This document shows positions 7,171-15,700 of a stretch of DNA of 64,000 nt, piece by piece (within the stretch, counting starts at the first letter, position 1; each line of letters starts with the position of its first letter). A model generated the notes under the pieces. That model ran no database searches. It was given only the letters and a program-made list of their open reading frames with translations, and was not told where the DNA came from. The translations under genes and the position numbers were made by a program. Origin of the DNA: JAVJSU01 sp040219275 (lineage in GTDB: Bacteria; Chloroflexota; Anaerolineae; Aggregatilineales; Phototrophicaceae); contig JAVJSU010000061.1 in the NCBI GenBank assembly GCA_040219275.1, forward strand, positions 1-64,000. The letters are read 5' to 3'.

Positions 7171-8322
7171 TTAGTCCAGATGCCGTAACGTCCGGCGTGC
7201 ATCTAATGCCCCGACAGACGCGCCGGTTAGCAGATGGTCAACGGCGCGTTCTGCTGTGCCTGCGCCGAATGCCAGCCCGTGTCCGGTGAAGCCCACCGCA
7301 AAGCCAATATCGGGCTTATCCGGCAATGTACCGACCAGCGGGATTTTATCCGGCGTGAAGCCCATAATGCCCGACCAGCGCCGCGCCACCGGAGCGGTCA
7401 CTTCCGGGAAGAAGCGCGTCAGGTAATTATCCAGCGCGCCCTGAACCTCCGGCGTGGTGCGATCTTCGGTGGTGTCGTTCTCTAGCGGTTTATAATTTTT
7501 GCGCCCGCCGCCGATCAGCAGGCGATTGTCGAACGTCATGCGATAATACATATAGCCGTAATCGCTATAGCCACAGGTATTCAGCAAGGGCGTTTCGAGC
7601 GGTTCGGTGACGAGGCATTGCGCCCGCGTCGGCACGACCTTCCCCGCAAAAAAGGGGTCGATGCGCGGCGAATAGGCATTCGTACACAGCAGAACTTTGC
7701 GGGCATGGAAAATCACCCGATGCGTATAGACTGTTACGCCCTGTGCCGTCTGCTCATAGCCGTATAGCTCGTTGTTGGCGATGAGTTCCGCGCCACTTTG
7801 CTGGCACACCGCCCGCGCCAATTCATAAGGCTGAACAGCACAATCCCACGGTTGCTCGATGGCGGCGAAATAGCCCCGTCCGAGCGGGTCATGATCGTGA
7901 TAGATCACCTCGATCCCATCGGCGTGGAGCGCATCCGCAGACAGGCGCAATTCTTCGGCTTCTTCGGCGCTTTCCGCGAGGAGCATCGACCCGCAACGGT
8001 CTAATTTGACGTTGCCTTTCGCCGCGAAATCCTGCCAATAGCCGTGCGTTGTTTTGGAGAGCGCCCACAATTCGCGCACAGTGTTATGCCCGTAGTGCTC
8101 GATGGCGCGGTTGTAATAGGTATCCAATCCGGTAATCATGAATCCGGCATTGCGCCCGCTCGCACCGAGTCCCACGTCGCGCATCTCGGTGATGACGACC
8201 TCGCGCCCTGCTTGCGCCGCGAAGTATGCCGCAGAACAGCCCACAATCCCCGCGCCGACGATGAGCACATCTACATCACGATGCGGTTGCGTGCCGTCTG
8301 CCTGCCAATGAGAAATGGTCAT
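7171..8322 (-). CDS. FAD-dependent amine/amino-acid oxidoreductase (DAO family)
   Basis: 383 residues. The N-terminal Rossmann motif VLIVGAGIVGCSAA (about 19-32) followed by the acidic ITEMRDVGLGASGRNAGF segment binds FAD as in gamma-glutamylputrescine oxidase and D-amino-acid dehydrogenase relatives. The C-terminal GFTGHGLAFGAGTAERAVDHLLTG is the second FAD-contacting motif. Length fits the family (370-430). Likely oxidises an amine or amino acid; substrate unknown. Its first ~75 bp are duplicated at 9132-9206 and partly at 12521-12563, which flank a toxin-gene mosaic, so the original promoter may now be separated from the gene. Confidence 0.88.
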   Translation of the reverse strand: MTISHWQADGTQPHRDVDVLIVGAGIVGCSAAYFAAQAGREVVITEMRDVGLGASGRNAGFMITGLDTYYNRAIEHYGHNTVRELWALSKTTHGYWQDFAAKGNVKLDRCGSMLLAESAEEAEELRLSADALHADGIEVIYHDHDPLGRGYFAAIEQPWDCAVQPYELARAVCQQSGAELIANNELYGYEQTAQGVTVYTHRVIFHARKVLLCTNAYSPRIDPFFAGKVVPTRAQCLVTEPLETPLLNTCGYSDYGYMYYRMTFDNRLLIGGGRKNYKPLENDTTEDRTTPEVQGALDNYLTRFFPEVTAPVARRWSGIMGFTPDKIPLVGTLPDKPDIGFAVGFTGHGLAFGAGTAERAVDHLLTGASVGALDARRTLRHLD

Positions 8323-8414
8323 AAGAGTCTGTACTTTTCTAAAGTAAATATCACGGACAGTATGCCTCTAAATTCCAAATTTCGCACCTGATTGTGTGGG
8401 GTATGAGCACGATG

Positions 8415-8679
8415 GATTCGCACAAACTGCCACCGCCACGATAATTTTTTTCTGCCAATGTGCCACTCTTTGAGGGGAAAACGCATGGCGGTGATGGCAG
8501 AAATCGCCAATGTTGTGCCAGGTGGGGTGGGATGTGTGCTATTTGTCGCCGAACGTGCACCCGATGTTGACTCCGTGATGGGTTGAAAGATGGCTTACAT
8601 TACGTTGACGATACAGTGTAGCACAGATGTTCTCATCGTGCGGTTAGAAGTTGCAAACGATTCAAGTTGAGGGGATTTG
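8415..8679. repeat. Direct duplication, copy 1 (about 265 bp)
   Basis: Nearly identical to 9320-9583, in the same orientation. It begins near CACAAACTGCCACCGCCACG and ends after GTTGCAAACG. Together with the duplicated 5' end of the FAD gene (8248-8322 and 9132-9206) it marks a segmental duplication of roughly 0.9 kb. No convincing gene inside. Confidence 0.85.
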
Positions 8680-8733
8680 TCGACAAGAACAAGAAAAAGC
8701 ATAACGCAGAGACGAAGGGACACAAAGCTATAA

Positions 8734-9075
8734 TTAGAAATCGATACAGTCTATTTTTTCCCAATGTTCTACAGCATTTGTAATCAACTCTGTTAGCTTG
8801 TCAATTCGGAAAAGAACATCCCTGATTTGGTTGGAATCCCGATTTGTTTCAACTTTCTGATGAAATTGCTTTAAGATGTTTAATTCCGCACATAATTCAA
8901 TCGCCTTACCTACATCATCAATCCAGAGTCCGGTAAAAATCGCAGGTATGAGCTTCAAGGATAACTCCTTGCTAGGTGTCTCCCAAAACTTGACAAATGT
9001 ACCGGCAGCTGCAACAGGCATAGTGATAGGTTTTTGGTTTTCATTCTTATAGTATATCCCTACGATTATAGACAT
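8734..9075 (-). CDS. Small hypothetical protein (possible orphan immunity protein)
   Basis: 113 residues, not recognised. A good RBS (GAGGAG, 7 bp before ATG) supports expression. The N-terminus is beta-like, followed by two amphipathic helical stretches (VGKAIELCAELNILKQFHQKVE and IRDVLFRIDKLTELITNAVEHW). No signal peptide or membrane segment. It sits at the 3' end of the Rhs debris, between two copies of the duplicated segment, where cytoplasmic immunity proteins are typical. That role is inferred from context only. Confidence 0.55.
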   Translation of the reverse strand: MSIIVGIYYKNENQKPITMPVAAAGTFVKFWETPSKELSLKLIPAIFTGLWIDDVGKAIELCAELNILKQFHQKVETNRDSNQIRDVLFRIDKLTELITNAVEHWEKIDCIDF

Positions 9076-9131
9076 TTAATCTCCTCTATCCACTCACTAA
9101 GGAAACTAATCTGGTGGGACTACTCTAAATA

Positions 9132-9206
9132 CCCGCCCCGACGATCAACACATCCACATCACGATGCGGTTGCGTACCGTCTGCCTGCCAATGAGAAATG
9201 GTTATA
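9132..9206 (-). pseudogene. Truncated duplicate of the FAD oxidoreductase 5' end
   Basis: Closely matches 8248-8322, coding for the first ~25 residues of the FAD oxidoreductase (MTISHWQADG... with a changed start codon), then diverges. A duplication remnant, not an expressed gene. Confidence 0.8.
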
Positions 9207-9319
9207 AAAAAGTTACTCTAATCATGTTTTGCAAGAATTTTAAAAGCATAACGCAAAGACTCAAAGAAACGAAGACGCAAAGGGAGATTTTTTGTGCACC
9301 GATGAGAATGAGAACGTCT

Positions 9320-9583
9320 GATTGGCACAAACTGCCACCGCCACGATAATTTTTTTCTGCCAATGTGCCACTCTTTGAGGGGAAAACGCATGGCGGTGAT
9401 GGCAGAAATCGCCAATGTTGTGCCAGGTGGGGTGGGATGTATGCTATTTGTCGCCGAACCTGCACCCGATGTTGACTCCGTGATGGGTTGAGAGGATGGC
9501 TCACATTACGTTGACGATATAGTGTAGCACAGATGTTCTTTTTGTGCGGTTAGAAGTTGCAAACGTTTCAGGTTGGGTGATTT
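9320..9583. repeat. Direct duplication, copy 2 (about 264 bp)
   Basis: Nearly identical to 8415-8679. It ends immediately before the stop of the Hint-domain fragment at 9587, so one duplication edge coincides with toxin-module debris. Confidence 0.85.
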
Positions 9584-9586
9584 AGG

Positions 9587-10136
9587 TTATTTGAGTTCGC
9601 CATCACCGACGAAGAAGGTATGCGCCTCATCAACAGTGAGATTCCACATATCCTGTGGCTCGGTGACGACTTCTAGCGATGTGACCGCGCCTGTGCTTCC
9701 GTCAGATGTGCGGATGGGTTCACCGATTTCAAGTTCGCCCGCGCCGAGCCATCCGCGATCTTCACTGTAGAAGGGATGGTCGGGCGTGGTGATGATGAGT
9801 TCGTCGTTGATAGTCAGATAGGCGATTTTATCGTCGGTATGGATGTGTATGGCGGTTACAGTGTAAGAATTAACCTCGCCTGTTTCTTCATTATACGCGA
9901 GAACTTCGTCACCAATCTCCAACTCGCTGATTGGTGTTGAGCCATCTTCGGTTGCAACTTCAGTGTCAGGTGTAAAGCTACATTCACCATGTACTGCCAT
10001 CCTACCATAACCATCCGCATCATCTGCGTAACGCGCCGACGATGCCTTGCACCGGGTCTTGCTGGGTGAAGATACCCAACGACGGATCATAGTAGCGGGC
10101 ACGCAGGTGTTGCGGTCCGGTCGGGTCGGTGTATTC
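9587..10136 (-). pseudogene. Rhs core fragment plus Hint-domain fragment, frameshifted
   Basis: Two pieces read right to left. At 10136-10020 an Rhs core tail reads EYTDPTG, HLRARYYDPSLGIFTQQDP, VQGIVGA and stops. In another frame, from about residue RYADDADGYGR on to 9587, comes a Hint (intein-like autoprocessing) domain: GECSFTPDTEVATEDGSTP, ELEIGDEVLAYNEETGE, TTPDHPFYSEDRGWLGAGEL and VDEAHTFFVGDGEL. Such pretoxin-Hint domains release C-terminal toxins; the toxin itself is missing, since the frame ends right after the domain. The upstream Rhs shell is also missing. A relic of a displaced Rhs tip module. Confidence 0.75.
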
Positions 10137-10196
10137 ATCTGGAGGTTTTTTGATTGTTAAAGTGCGAAAATCAGACTAATGCAAAAACGATGAATA

Positions 10197-10586
10197 TTAC
10201 TGATATGACACTACACCAATAAACTTCAACTTGACATCTGGTGTCGATACGGAAGGAATATGTCCATCGTAATTAAAGTCGTACAGCAATACTACGGCAT
10301 CAACTGTTGTATCGAATGTCTCACCAACCAACTGAACGAAACGTGGCACGACTACATCATCATATGAAAAGCCTCTTAAAGCTTCTCGTATTAGTTTAGT
10401 AGGTGGATGGATAACTTCTGCTTCTCTCAAATCTTCATCAAATTTCGCCGTATCGAAATCTTTTACAAATTTTGGGTGAATTGCATCTCCATCTTCTGTG
10501 AAATAGAATGTCAAATACTCTTCCAGTACATCCAAGTTTTCTGCCATACCTACCCATAGTGATACAAGTCCTTCGATTCTACTCAC
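10197..10586 (-). CDS. Imm22-like (DUF4284) immunity protein
   Basis: 129 residues. Pattern matches my recollection of Immunity protein 22: VSLWVG at the N-terminus, LEEYLTFYF, FVKDFDTAKFDEDLREAE, FSYDDVVVPRF, VVLLYDFNYDGH and a closing FIGVVSYQ. Cytoplasmic. The GTG start (10586) follows AGGAGAGATC. It lies 36 bp after the Rhs C-terminal toxin gene, the standard toxin then immunity order, so it should neutralise that nuclease-like toxin. Family assignment is from memory of conserved motifs, not a search. Confidence 0.75.
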   Translation of the reverse strand: MSRIEGLVSLWVGMAENLDVLEEYLTFYFTEDGDAIHPKFVKDFDTAKFDEDLREAEVIHPPTKLIREALRGFSYDDVVVPRFVQLVGETFDTTVDAVVLLYDFNYDGHIPSVSTPDVKLKFIGVVSYQ

Positions 10587-10622
10587 GATCTCTCCTACCC
10601 TTCTACACTCCTAATTGGCTAG

Positions 10623-11714
10623 TCATCTACTTAATCCTTCTGGTAGCGTGTTGGCACCACCTAATAATCTCATATCTGCCCAATCCTGTAGGTTCCGCAC
10701 GTAGGTTGCGTAGTCTGGCGCGGCATCAACAATTCGGAAAATTTCAATGTGCGCTTTTGTGGATGAGTGACCAAGAATTCTACCTTCAAAATTGAAGCGG
10801 ACATCCTCCGTGCGTGTACGTAGCTCCCATATTTGTTCCACAGTAATGCCCCATCGCTTAAATTTTGGTGTTCGTGAAACAGGCAACCACTCATGATGAC
10901 CTCCTGGAGACCTAAGTCGATCCTCAATCCGATCTCTTAACGCCGGATTAGCCCATACTCTATCAAATTCATCGGGTGTGAGGCTATTAAACCAACGCTG
11001 GAACTCTCCGTTGCGTATACTGGGTACTTCATGTAAATTAACGGAACGAGTTGATCGAGTTATTAAGCCTCGTCCTTCAAACTCAGAGGCAACTTCACGA
11101 TACGCCTGTGGTATACCTCTTATAGTTCCAAAAGTAACTGATAGAGCGTCAGAAAATGCACTCCCAACCCGCGACAAGCCAAAACCAGCAATTTCTCCAA
11201 ACGCCGAACCCGCAAAAGTATTGAAAAGTGAAGTGCCAAAGTTATTCCGGTTAACCGCCATTTCATAGCCAAATGACCATGTTGCATCCACTGCGCCAGA
11301 GATCATCCATGCACGACGCATCGTAATCGCGCCGCGTGTAACCATTGGATTGAGAATACCAGCAGTCGCATAGCCTATACCAAAGCTAAGTCCCCATTCT
11401 CCGCCCCGTCGAAGACTACCGGCCAAATCAACTTCATCCCAATCTCTTCCACCAAGCATCTGCGTGCCAGCATCGATTGCGGTGGCAGTCACGGTCACAC
11501 CAATGCCAACACCAATTGCCTTTAATGCAAGTGCGCCAAGCGTCGCCCAGACGATTTGTCCACTCGGATCCGTGAAATTGACTGGATTACCGCCGACGTA
11601 GCCATACGGATTCCAGTACATAGAGCTGGACGCGCCAACCACGCCTTGCACCGGGTCTTGCTGGGTGAAGATGCCCAATGTCGGATCATAGTAACGCGCG
11701 CGCAGGTGTTGCAA
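10623..11714 (-). CDS. Orphan Rhs core-C-terminal toxin module
   Basis: 363 residues from a TTG at 11714; the coding similarity begins a little upstream at GEYTDPTGL (about 11741) just after a TAA, so this is a 5'-truncated Rhs gene. It holds the Rhs-associated core end (HLRARYYDPTLGIFTQQDP, MYWNPYGYVGGNPVNFTDPSG), then a Gly/Ala-rich hydrophobic pretoxin stretch (about 55-190), then a C-terminal domain with GGHHEWLPVSRTPKFKRWG, STKAHIEIFRIVDAAPDY and DWADMRLLGGANTLP. The paired His residues suggest a nuclease of the HNH-like toxin group, but this is inference. Imm22-like gene follows. It may be silent until recombined onto a full Rhs gene. Confidence 0.8.
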   Translation of the reverse strand: MQHLRARYYDPTLGIFTQQDPVQGVVGASSSMYWNPYGYVGGNPVNFTDPSGQIVWATLGALALKAIGVGIGVTVTATAIDAGTQMLGGRDWDEVDLAGSLRRGGEWGLSFGIGYATAGILNPMVTRGAITMRRAWMISGAVDATWSFGYEMAVNRNNFGTSLFNTFAGSAFGEIAGFGLSRVGSAFSDALSVTFGTIRGIPQAYREVASEFEGRGLITRSTRSVNLHEVPSIRNGEFQRWFNSLTPDEFDRVWANPALRDRIEDRLRSPGGHHEWLPVSRTPKFKRWGITVEQIWELRTRTEDVRFNFEGRILGHSSTKAHIEIFRIVDAAPDYATYVRNLQDWADMRLLGGANTLPEGLSR

Positions 11715-11780
11715 TCCGGTGGGGTCGGTGTATTCGCCGATTATTTATAACTATTTAGATTTCAGCTATTTTTGATTCTG

Positions 11781-12029
11781 TTAGCCGAAAATTAGCCAAA
11801 GAACGAGTTCGACTATCAAAACAATTAATACAATTACCATATGTTTATCTGCACGGAACTCGCCTACAATTTTCGATATTATAATTACGGTAACCGTTCC
11901 TGAGATTAATCCGATAAATAGCATTATGCCCAAGCTGGCATTGATTAGAGTGATTATTGCGATGATTATTAAAGTGACTATCTCCAACCAATAATTTACT
12001 AGTCTACTTACTAGCCATTTAACCATCAT
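11781..12029 (-). CDS. Small three-helix membrane protein (possible immunity protein)
   Basis: 82 residues, nearly all hydrophobic: helices at about 15-32, 33-53 and 63-81, with one charged loop (GEFRADKH). No known family recognised. The ATG (12029) follows AGGATTATAAAT and begins 2 bp after the stop of the HExxH gene, so the two are likely co-translated. In polymorphic-toxin loci such small polytopic proteins often protect against membrane or periplasm-acting toxins; that is context inference. Confidence 0.55.
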   Translation of the reverse strand: MMVKWLVSRLVNYWLEIVTLIIIAIITLINASLGIMLFIGLISGTVTVIIISKIVGEFRADKHMVIVLIVLIVELVLWLIFG

Positions 12030-12031
12030 AT

Positions 12032-12349
12032 TTATAATCCTAGTGCTCTTCGTACTCTATCCCCTAAGTTAAAACGGTAATTACCTGCGGTTACACCAAC
12101 TATAGTATTTACTCCAGCAGTTACCCCTAAATTGTACAAATTTGACAAGCCTGCGCTAAATGCACTTCGTTCAACGGGATTAATGACGTACAAAGCACCG
12201 CGGATAACTCGTCCTAAAGGTGTAAGTCCTTCGCGGGTAGACCAAGCAGAAATAACATGCCCCAGACCAAGACCTTGCCGCACATGTTGAACTTCATGAA
12301 GAAATACGCCTGCAAGTTTGCCTGCACGTCCAAATCCAAATCGTTGCAC
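12032..12349 (-). CDS. HExxH metallopeptidase-like toxin fragment
   Basis: 105 residues from GTG 12349, but the same frame is open further upstream (…SINFPRSAINPFNVQRF…) to a stop near 12423, so the gene is a C-terminal piece. The motif HEVQHVRQ (about residues 18-25) is HExxH, and NPVERSAF near residue 58 supplies a candidate third ligand Glu, as in DUF4157-like and other gluzincin toxin domains. Paired with the downstream small membrane protein. Probably the tip of a lost Rhs or similar effector; activity unproven. Confidence 0.55.
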   Translation of the reverse strand: MQRFGFGRAGKLAGVFLHEVQHVRQGLGLGHVISAWSTREGLTPLGRVIRGALYVINPVERSAFSAGLSNLYNLGVTAGVNTIVGVTAGNYRFNLGDRVRRALGL

Positions 12350-12381
12350 ATTGAATGGGTTAATCGCACTTCTTGGAAAAT

Positions 12382-12519
12382 TTATGGATTTGGTGACTGC
12401 AAAGGGCGATAAAAACCTTTAGCACAACTTAAACGAATTACACAACCTTCGGGTGCAAATCGCTCCAAAATACCCAATCGAGTCGCCTCATCTGCCGTTC
12501 CCCATAATCTAAATGACAA
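12382..12519 (-). pseudogene. Short C-terminal ORF fragment of unknown protein
   Basis: Open frame of 45 codons from a TTG at 12519 to TAA at 12384-12382, reading SFRLWGTADEATRLGILERF and on to QSPNP. The composition looks like real protein, but it lacks an N-terminus and abuts the third copy of the FAD-gene 5' repeat at 12521. Treated as another relic in the mosaic. Not recognised. Confidence 0.35.
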
Positions 12520-12520
12520 T

Positions 12521-12619
12521 GATGAGGTTGCGTGCCGTCTGCCTGCCAATGAGAAATGGTCATAGTTAAGTTACTCTAATCATGTTTTGCAAGAATTTTA
12601 AAAGCATAACGCAAAGACC
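12521..12619. repeat. Third copy of FAD-gene 5' end plus GCATAACGC repeat
   Basis: 12521-12563 matches 8280-8322 (start region of the FAD gene, including ATGACCATTTC on the minus strand). 12570-12619 matches 9212-9262 (GTTACTCTAATCATG..., AAAGCATAACGCAAAGAC). It forms the right edge of the toxin mosaic. Confidence 0.75.
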
Positions 12620-12708
12620 CGAGGGCGCAAAGAAGATTCGCGCTGTGGTGAAATAAAAATCCCCTCGCCAAGACATGGAAAGGGGATGGTTGGTCGGGTG
12701 GATTAAAT

Positions 12709-15700
12709 CTAGCTTGCCGACATGCCGGATTTTAGCAGGCGCAGGATGGCGAAGAGCAATCCGCCGAGCACGGCAAAGGGCATGAGCGTCAGTAACAAGG
12801 CACGCGGGGCGCTCCACGGGGATTGTCCCGTCTGTGGGAGCGCATTGACCTGCAAGAAGGAGGCGCTGGTGCTATCGACGACAGTCCCATCTACAGACAA
12901 TACCGCGTTGTTGGTGATGATGAACGCGTTGCTGGCATCCGCTGGATTATACTGTGTCTGGATGGTGATGGTCACCGTTTCCGTCGGCGAGAGTACGCCC
13001 TGTGTGAAGGTGATGACACTGCCATTCACGCTGACCGAGCCGGAACTTGATGTGGCGGAGACGATCTGCAACCCCGCCGGAATGTTATCCGTGACCATGA
13101 CGTTGTTCAGCGGTATGGTGCTGGGATTCGTCACCGTAATCACCCATGTCGCTGTCTCACCCGGAGCGAGGAAAGGCGGGCTGACGGATTTCGATAGGCG
13201 CAGGGTTTCAATCGCCTGACTAATCGCAAATGCACTATTCGGCGTGGGTTGTACGCCGGAAGTCGGACGATCTCGATCCCATGTAGACGAATTACTCGGC
13301 GCGACGGATACCTGCGGGTTCTCGTCCGTAAAATCACCGTCAAGATCCGCGTCAATAATGCTGGAGGCTTGATTCGTCACCACGTTCATCGAGGCGGGAA
13401 TCTGTACCCTGAAGCTAATGACGATCTCGTTGTTGGCATTGTCCGCGCTCGTCGCACCGGGGTCTTCGCCCACCCGACCCTGCCAGAAAATTGTGTTGGT
13501 TGCCGGGTTATAAGCACAGCTAATCTGCGTCGACGTACCGCGTGCTTCACAGCTTAAGCTCCCGTCAATCATGCTCGTTCCGGCGGGTAGCGTATCGCTG
13601 ATCTGTGCATCTACGGGGAAATTGTTACCGTTATTCAGCCACACCATGCTATAGGTCAGGACATTAATACCCGCGTTGGCATCAATCAGCGTTTTCGTGC
13701 CGTTCAGTGGCAGAGCATACGTGGTGATGCCCACCTTAAAGGGTTCCGTCGCCAGAAGCGCATCGCCGGTATCCTCACGGGTAGCGATAAAGCCGAAGGA
13801 ATTCCACGCCGTATCACCGGGTTGGGCGCTAATCGGGGCGCGCATCGGCAAAATTATCTCAAATTGCTGACCGGGTTGGATGGTACAGCACAGTTGGAAA
13901 CGTAACGAAGCCACCGTCGAAATATCGGCGGGCGGGATGGTCGTCCAGTTTGGCGCGGCACAACCTACCGGACCTGATGGCACAACCGATGGACGGCAGG
14001 GGTTGGTTTCCGTACTATATTCCACGGTTACCCCACCGCCGGAAGGCACAACCGCACCATCTAACACCGGAGTCCATTGTGTCAGGCGTGGCGTAGAATC
14101 AATCACGCCGCTATCGCCTACAAATGGCAAAATCTCGATCATGGTGATGTCGGTCATCGGCACATTGCCCGCGTTGAACAATTCCAGCCGATAATCAAAT
14201 GTCCCGCCCGGACTGGTCAAGCCGACATCGGGGAAACGTACCCAATCGGTATCTAGCTCACCACGCACCCACTTGGCGGATTCCATCACGGCTTGCGAGT
14301 TCACATCCAGCCCGACGGTATTCGAATTGCAAATTGTGTCAGTGACTAAGCCATCCCCGTTCAGATCATTAGCATCTAATACCGATGGACAATTAACACG
14401 CGGCACGCTGTCATCCCAATCAACAATAAACGCCTGATTGGTGACTGCATCTTGCCCCGGTTGTGCAGTGGCAGAAATTTCTACGCGATACGAAATCCGC
14501 ACCTCTTCACCCGCCAGGAAATCATAAGCGGATGCCCCGTCCCAACGCCAGCGCAACAGGGTGCGTCCGGTGCCGTTATAGTTGTCGATCTGTTCGAGGA
14601 TCGGCATGGGCGCGGCGGGCGGTGTATTGCCAGAATTGAGCGGATCAAACGTGAAATCAACAAAGATGATATTCGCATCAAGTAAATCCGCCACCACAGG
14701 ATTCACAAGCGGCGTGGTCGCGCTGTTATCGTTACGCACTTCAATCTCAAACGTGACGATCTCGCCCGGTGTCACGGAATTGAGCGTACTCGCTGTTTTG
14801 TCGATGCGCGGCTGTGCGGTCAAATCGGTGATGGTGATGGCGTGATTTTCTGTGATGGTGCGAACATCGCCCGGAATGCCAAAATCTAGTGAGCCGATAT
14901 TATCCACAATTTGCCCCGGAATCACCGGATTACCGTTGCGGTCAATATCCAGCACAACCGCTGTAAAGCCGAAGCGATCATTCAAATTGTTCGCTGTCTG
15001 GAAACCCACCGGCACAGGGCTGGTCGTCGCAAAATCCCATTGCAGGACGGTAACATATTCGTTCGCCGCCAGACCAAGCGCCGCTACAGCAACCGTCTGG
15101 TTATTCGTAAATGGGCTACCGGGGACGGGCGTGAAGGTGGCGTTTAAGTTGGTCTGATAGCGGATGGCGATGGGGCGACCCACGCTGACCACTGTACCGG
15201 TATGAATTTGCGTGACGTTCACCTGTGGCGGAATCGGGTCAGTCACGACATATGTATCCAGCGCAGTCGTGCCGTTATTTTGCACGCGCAAGCCATAACG
15301 CACACTATCGCCCGGCACCGCTTCATTTACACTGCCGTTTTTAGTAAAAATTGAATTCGGGGTCGGATTACCAATGATATGCGTATTCGACGCGTTGAGC
15401 GTGACCGGTGTTTCGCCGATGGGTGTGCCTGTGATGTCTACGTTGTTGACGACAGGATCGCCGACGTTAAAGCCATTGGTATCCTCAAAGCGGACAACCA
15501 CATCGCGTTCGATACAGCGACTGCCGTTCACATTGTAATCTGGCAATGCCCACGAAACGGTTTGCGGTGGACCGGCATCATAAACACCGCCCCCTGTCGC
15601 GCTGACGAAAGTCGCGCCCGCCGGAAGCGTATCAACCATCGTGATGTCTTCCATGTTGAGCATACCGTCATTACCGCCCTGTGGACGGCACAAACGCACG

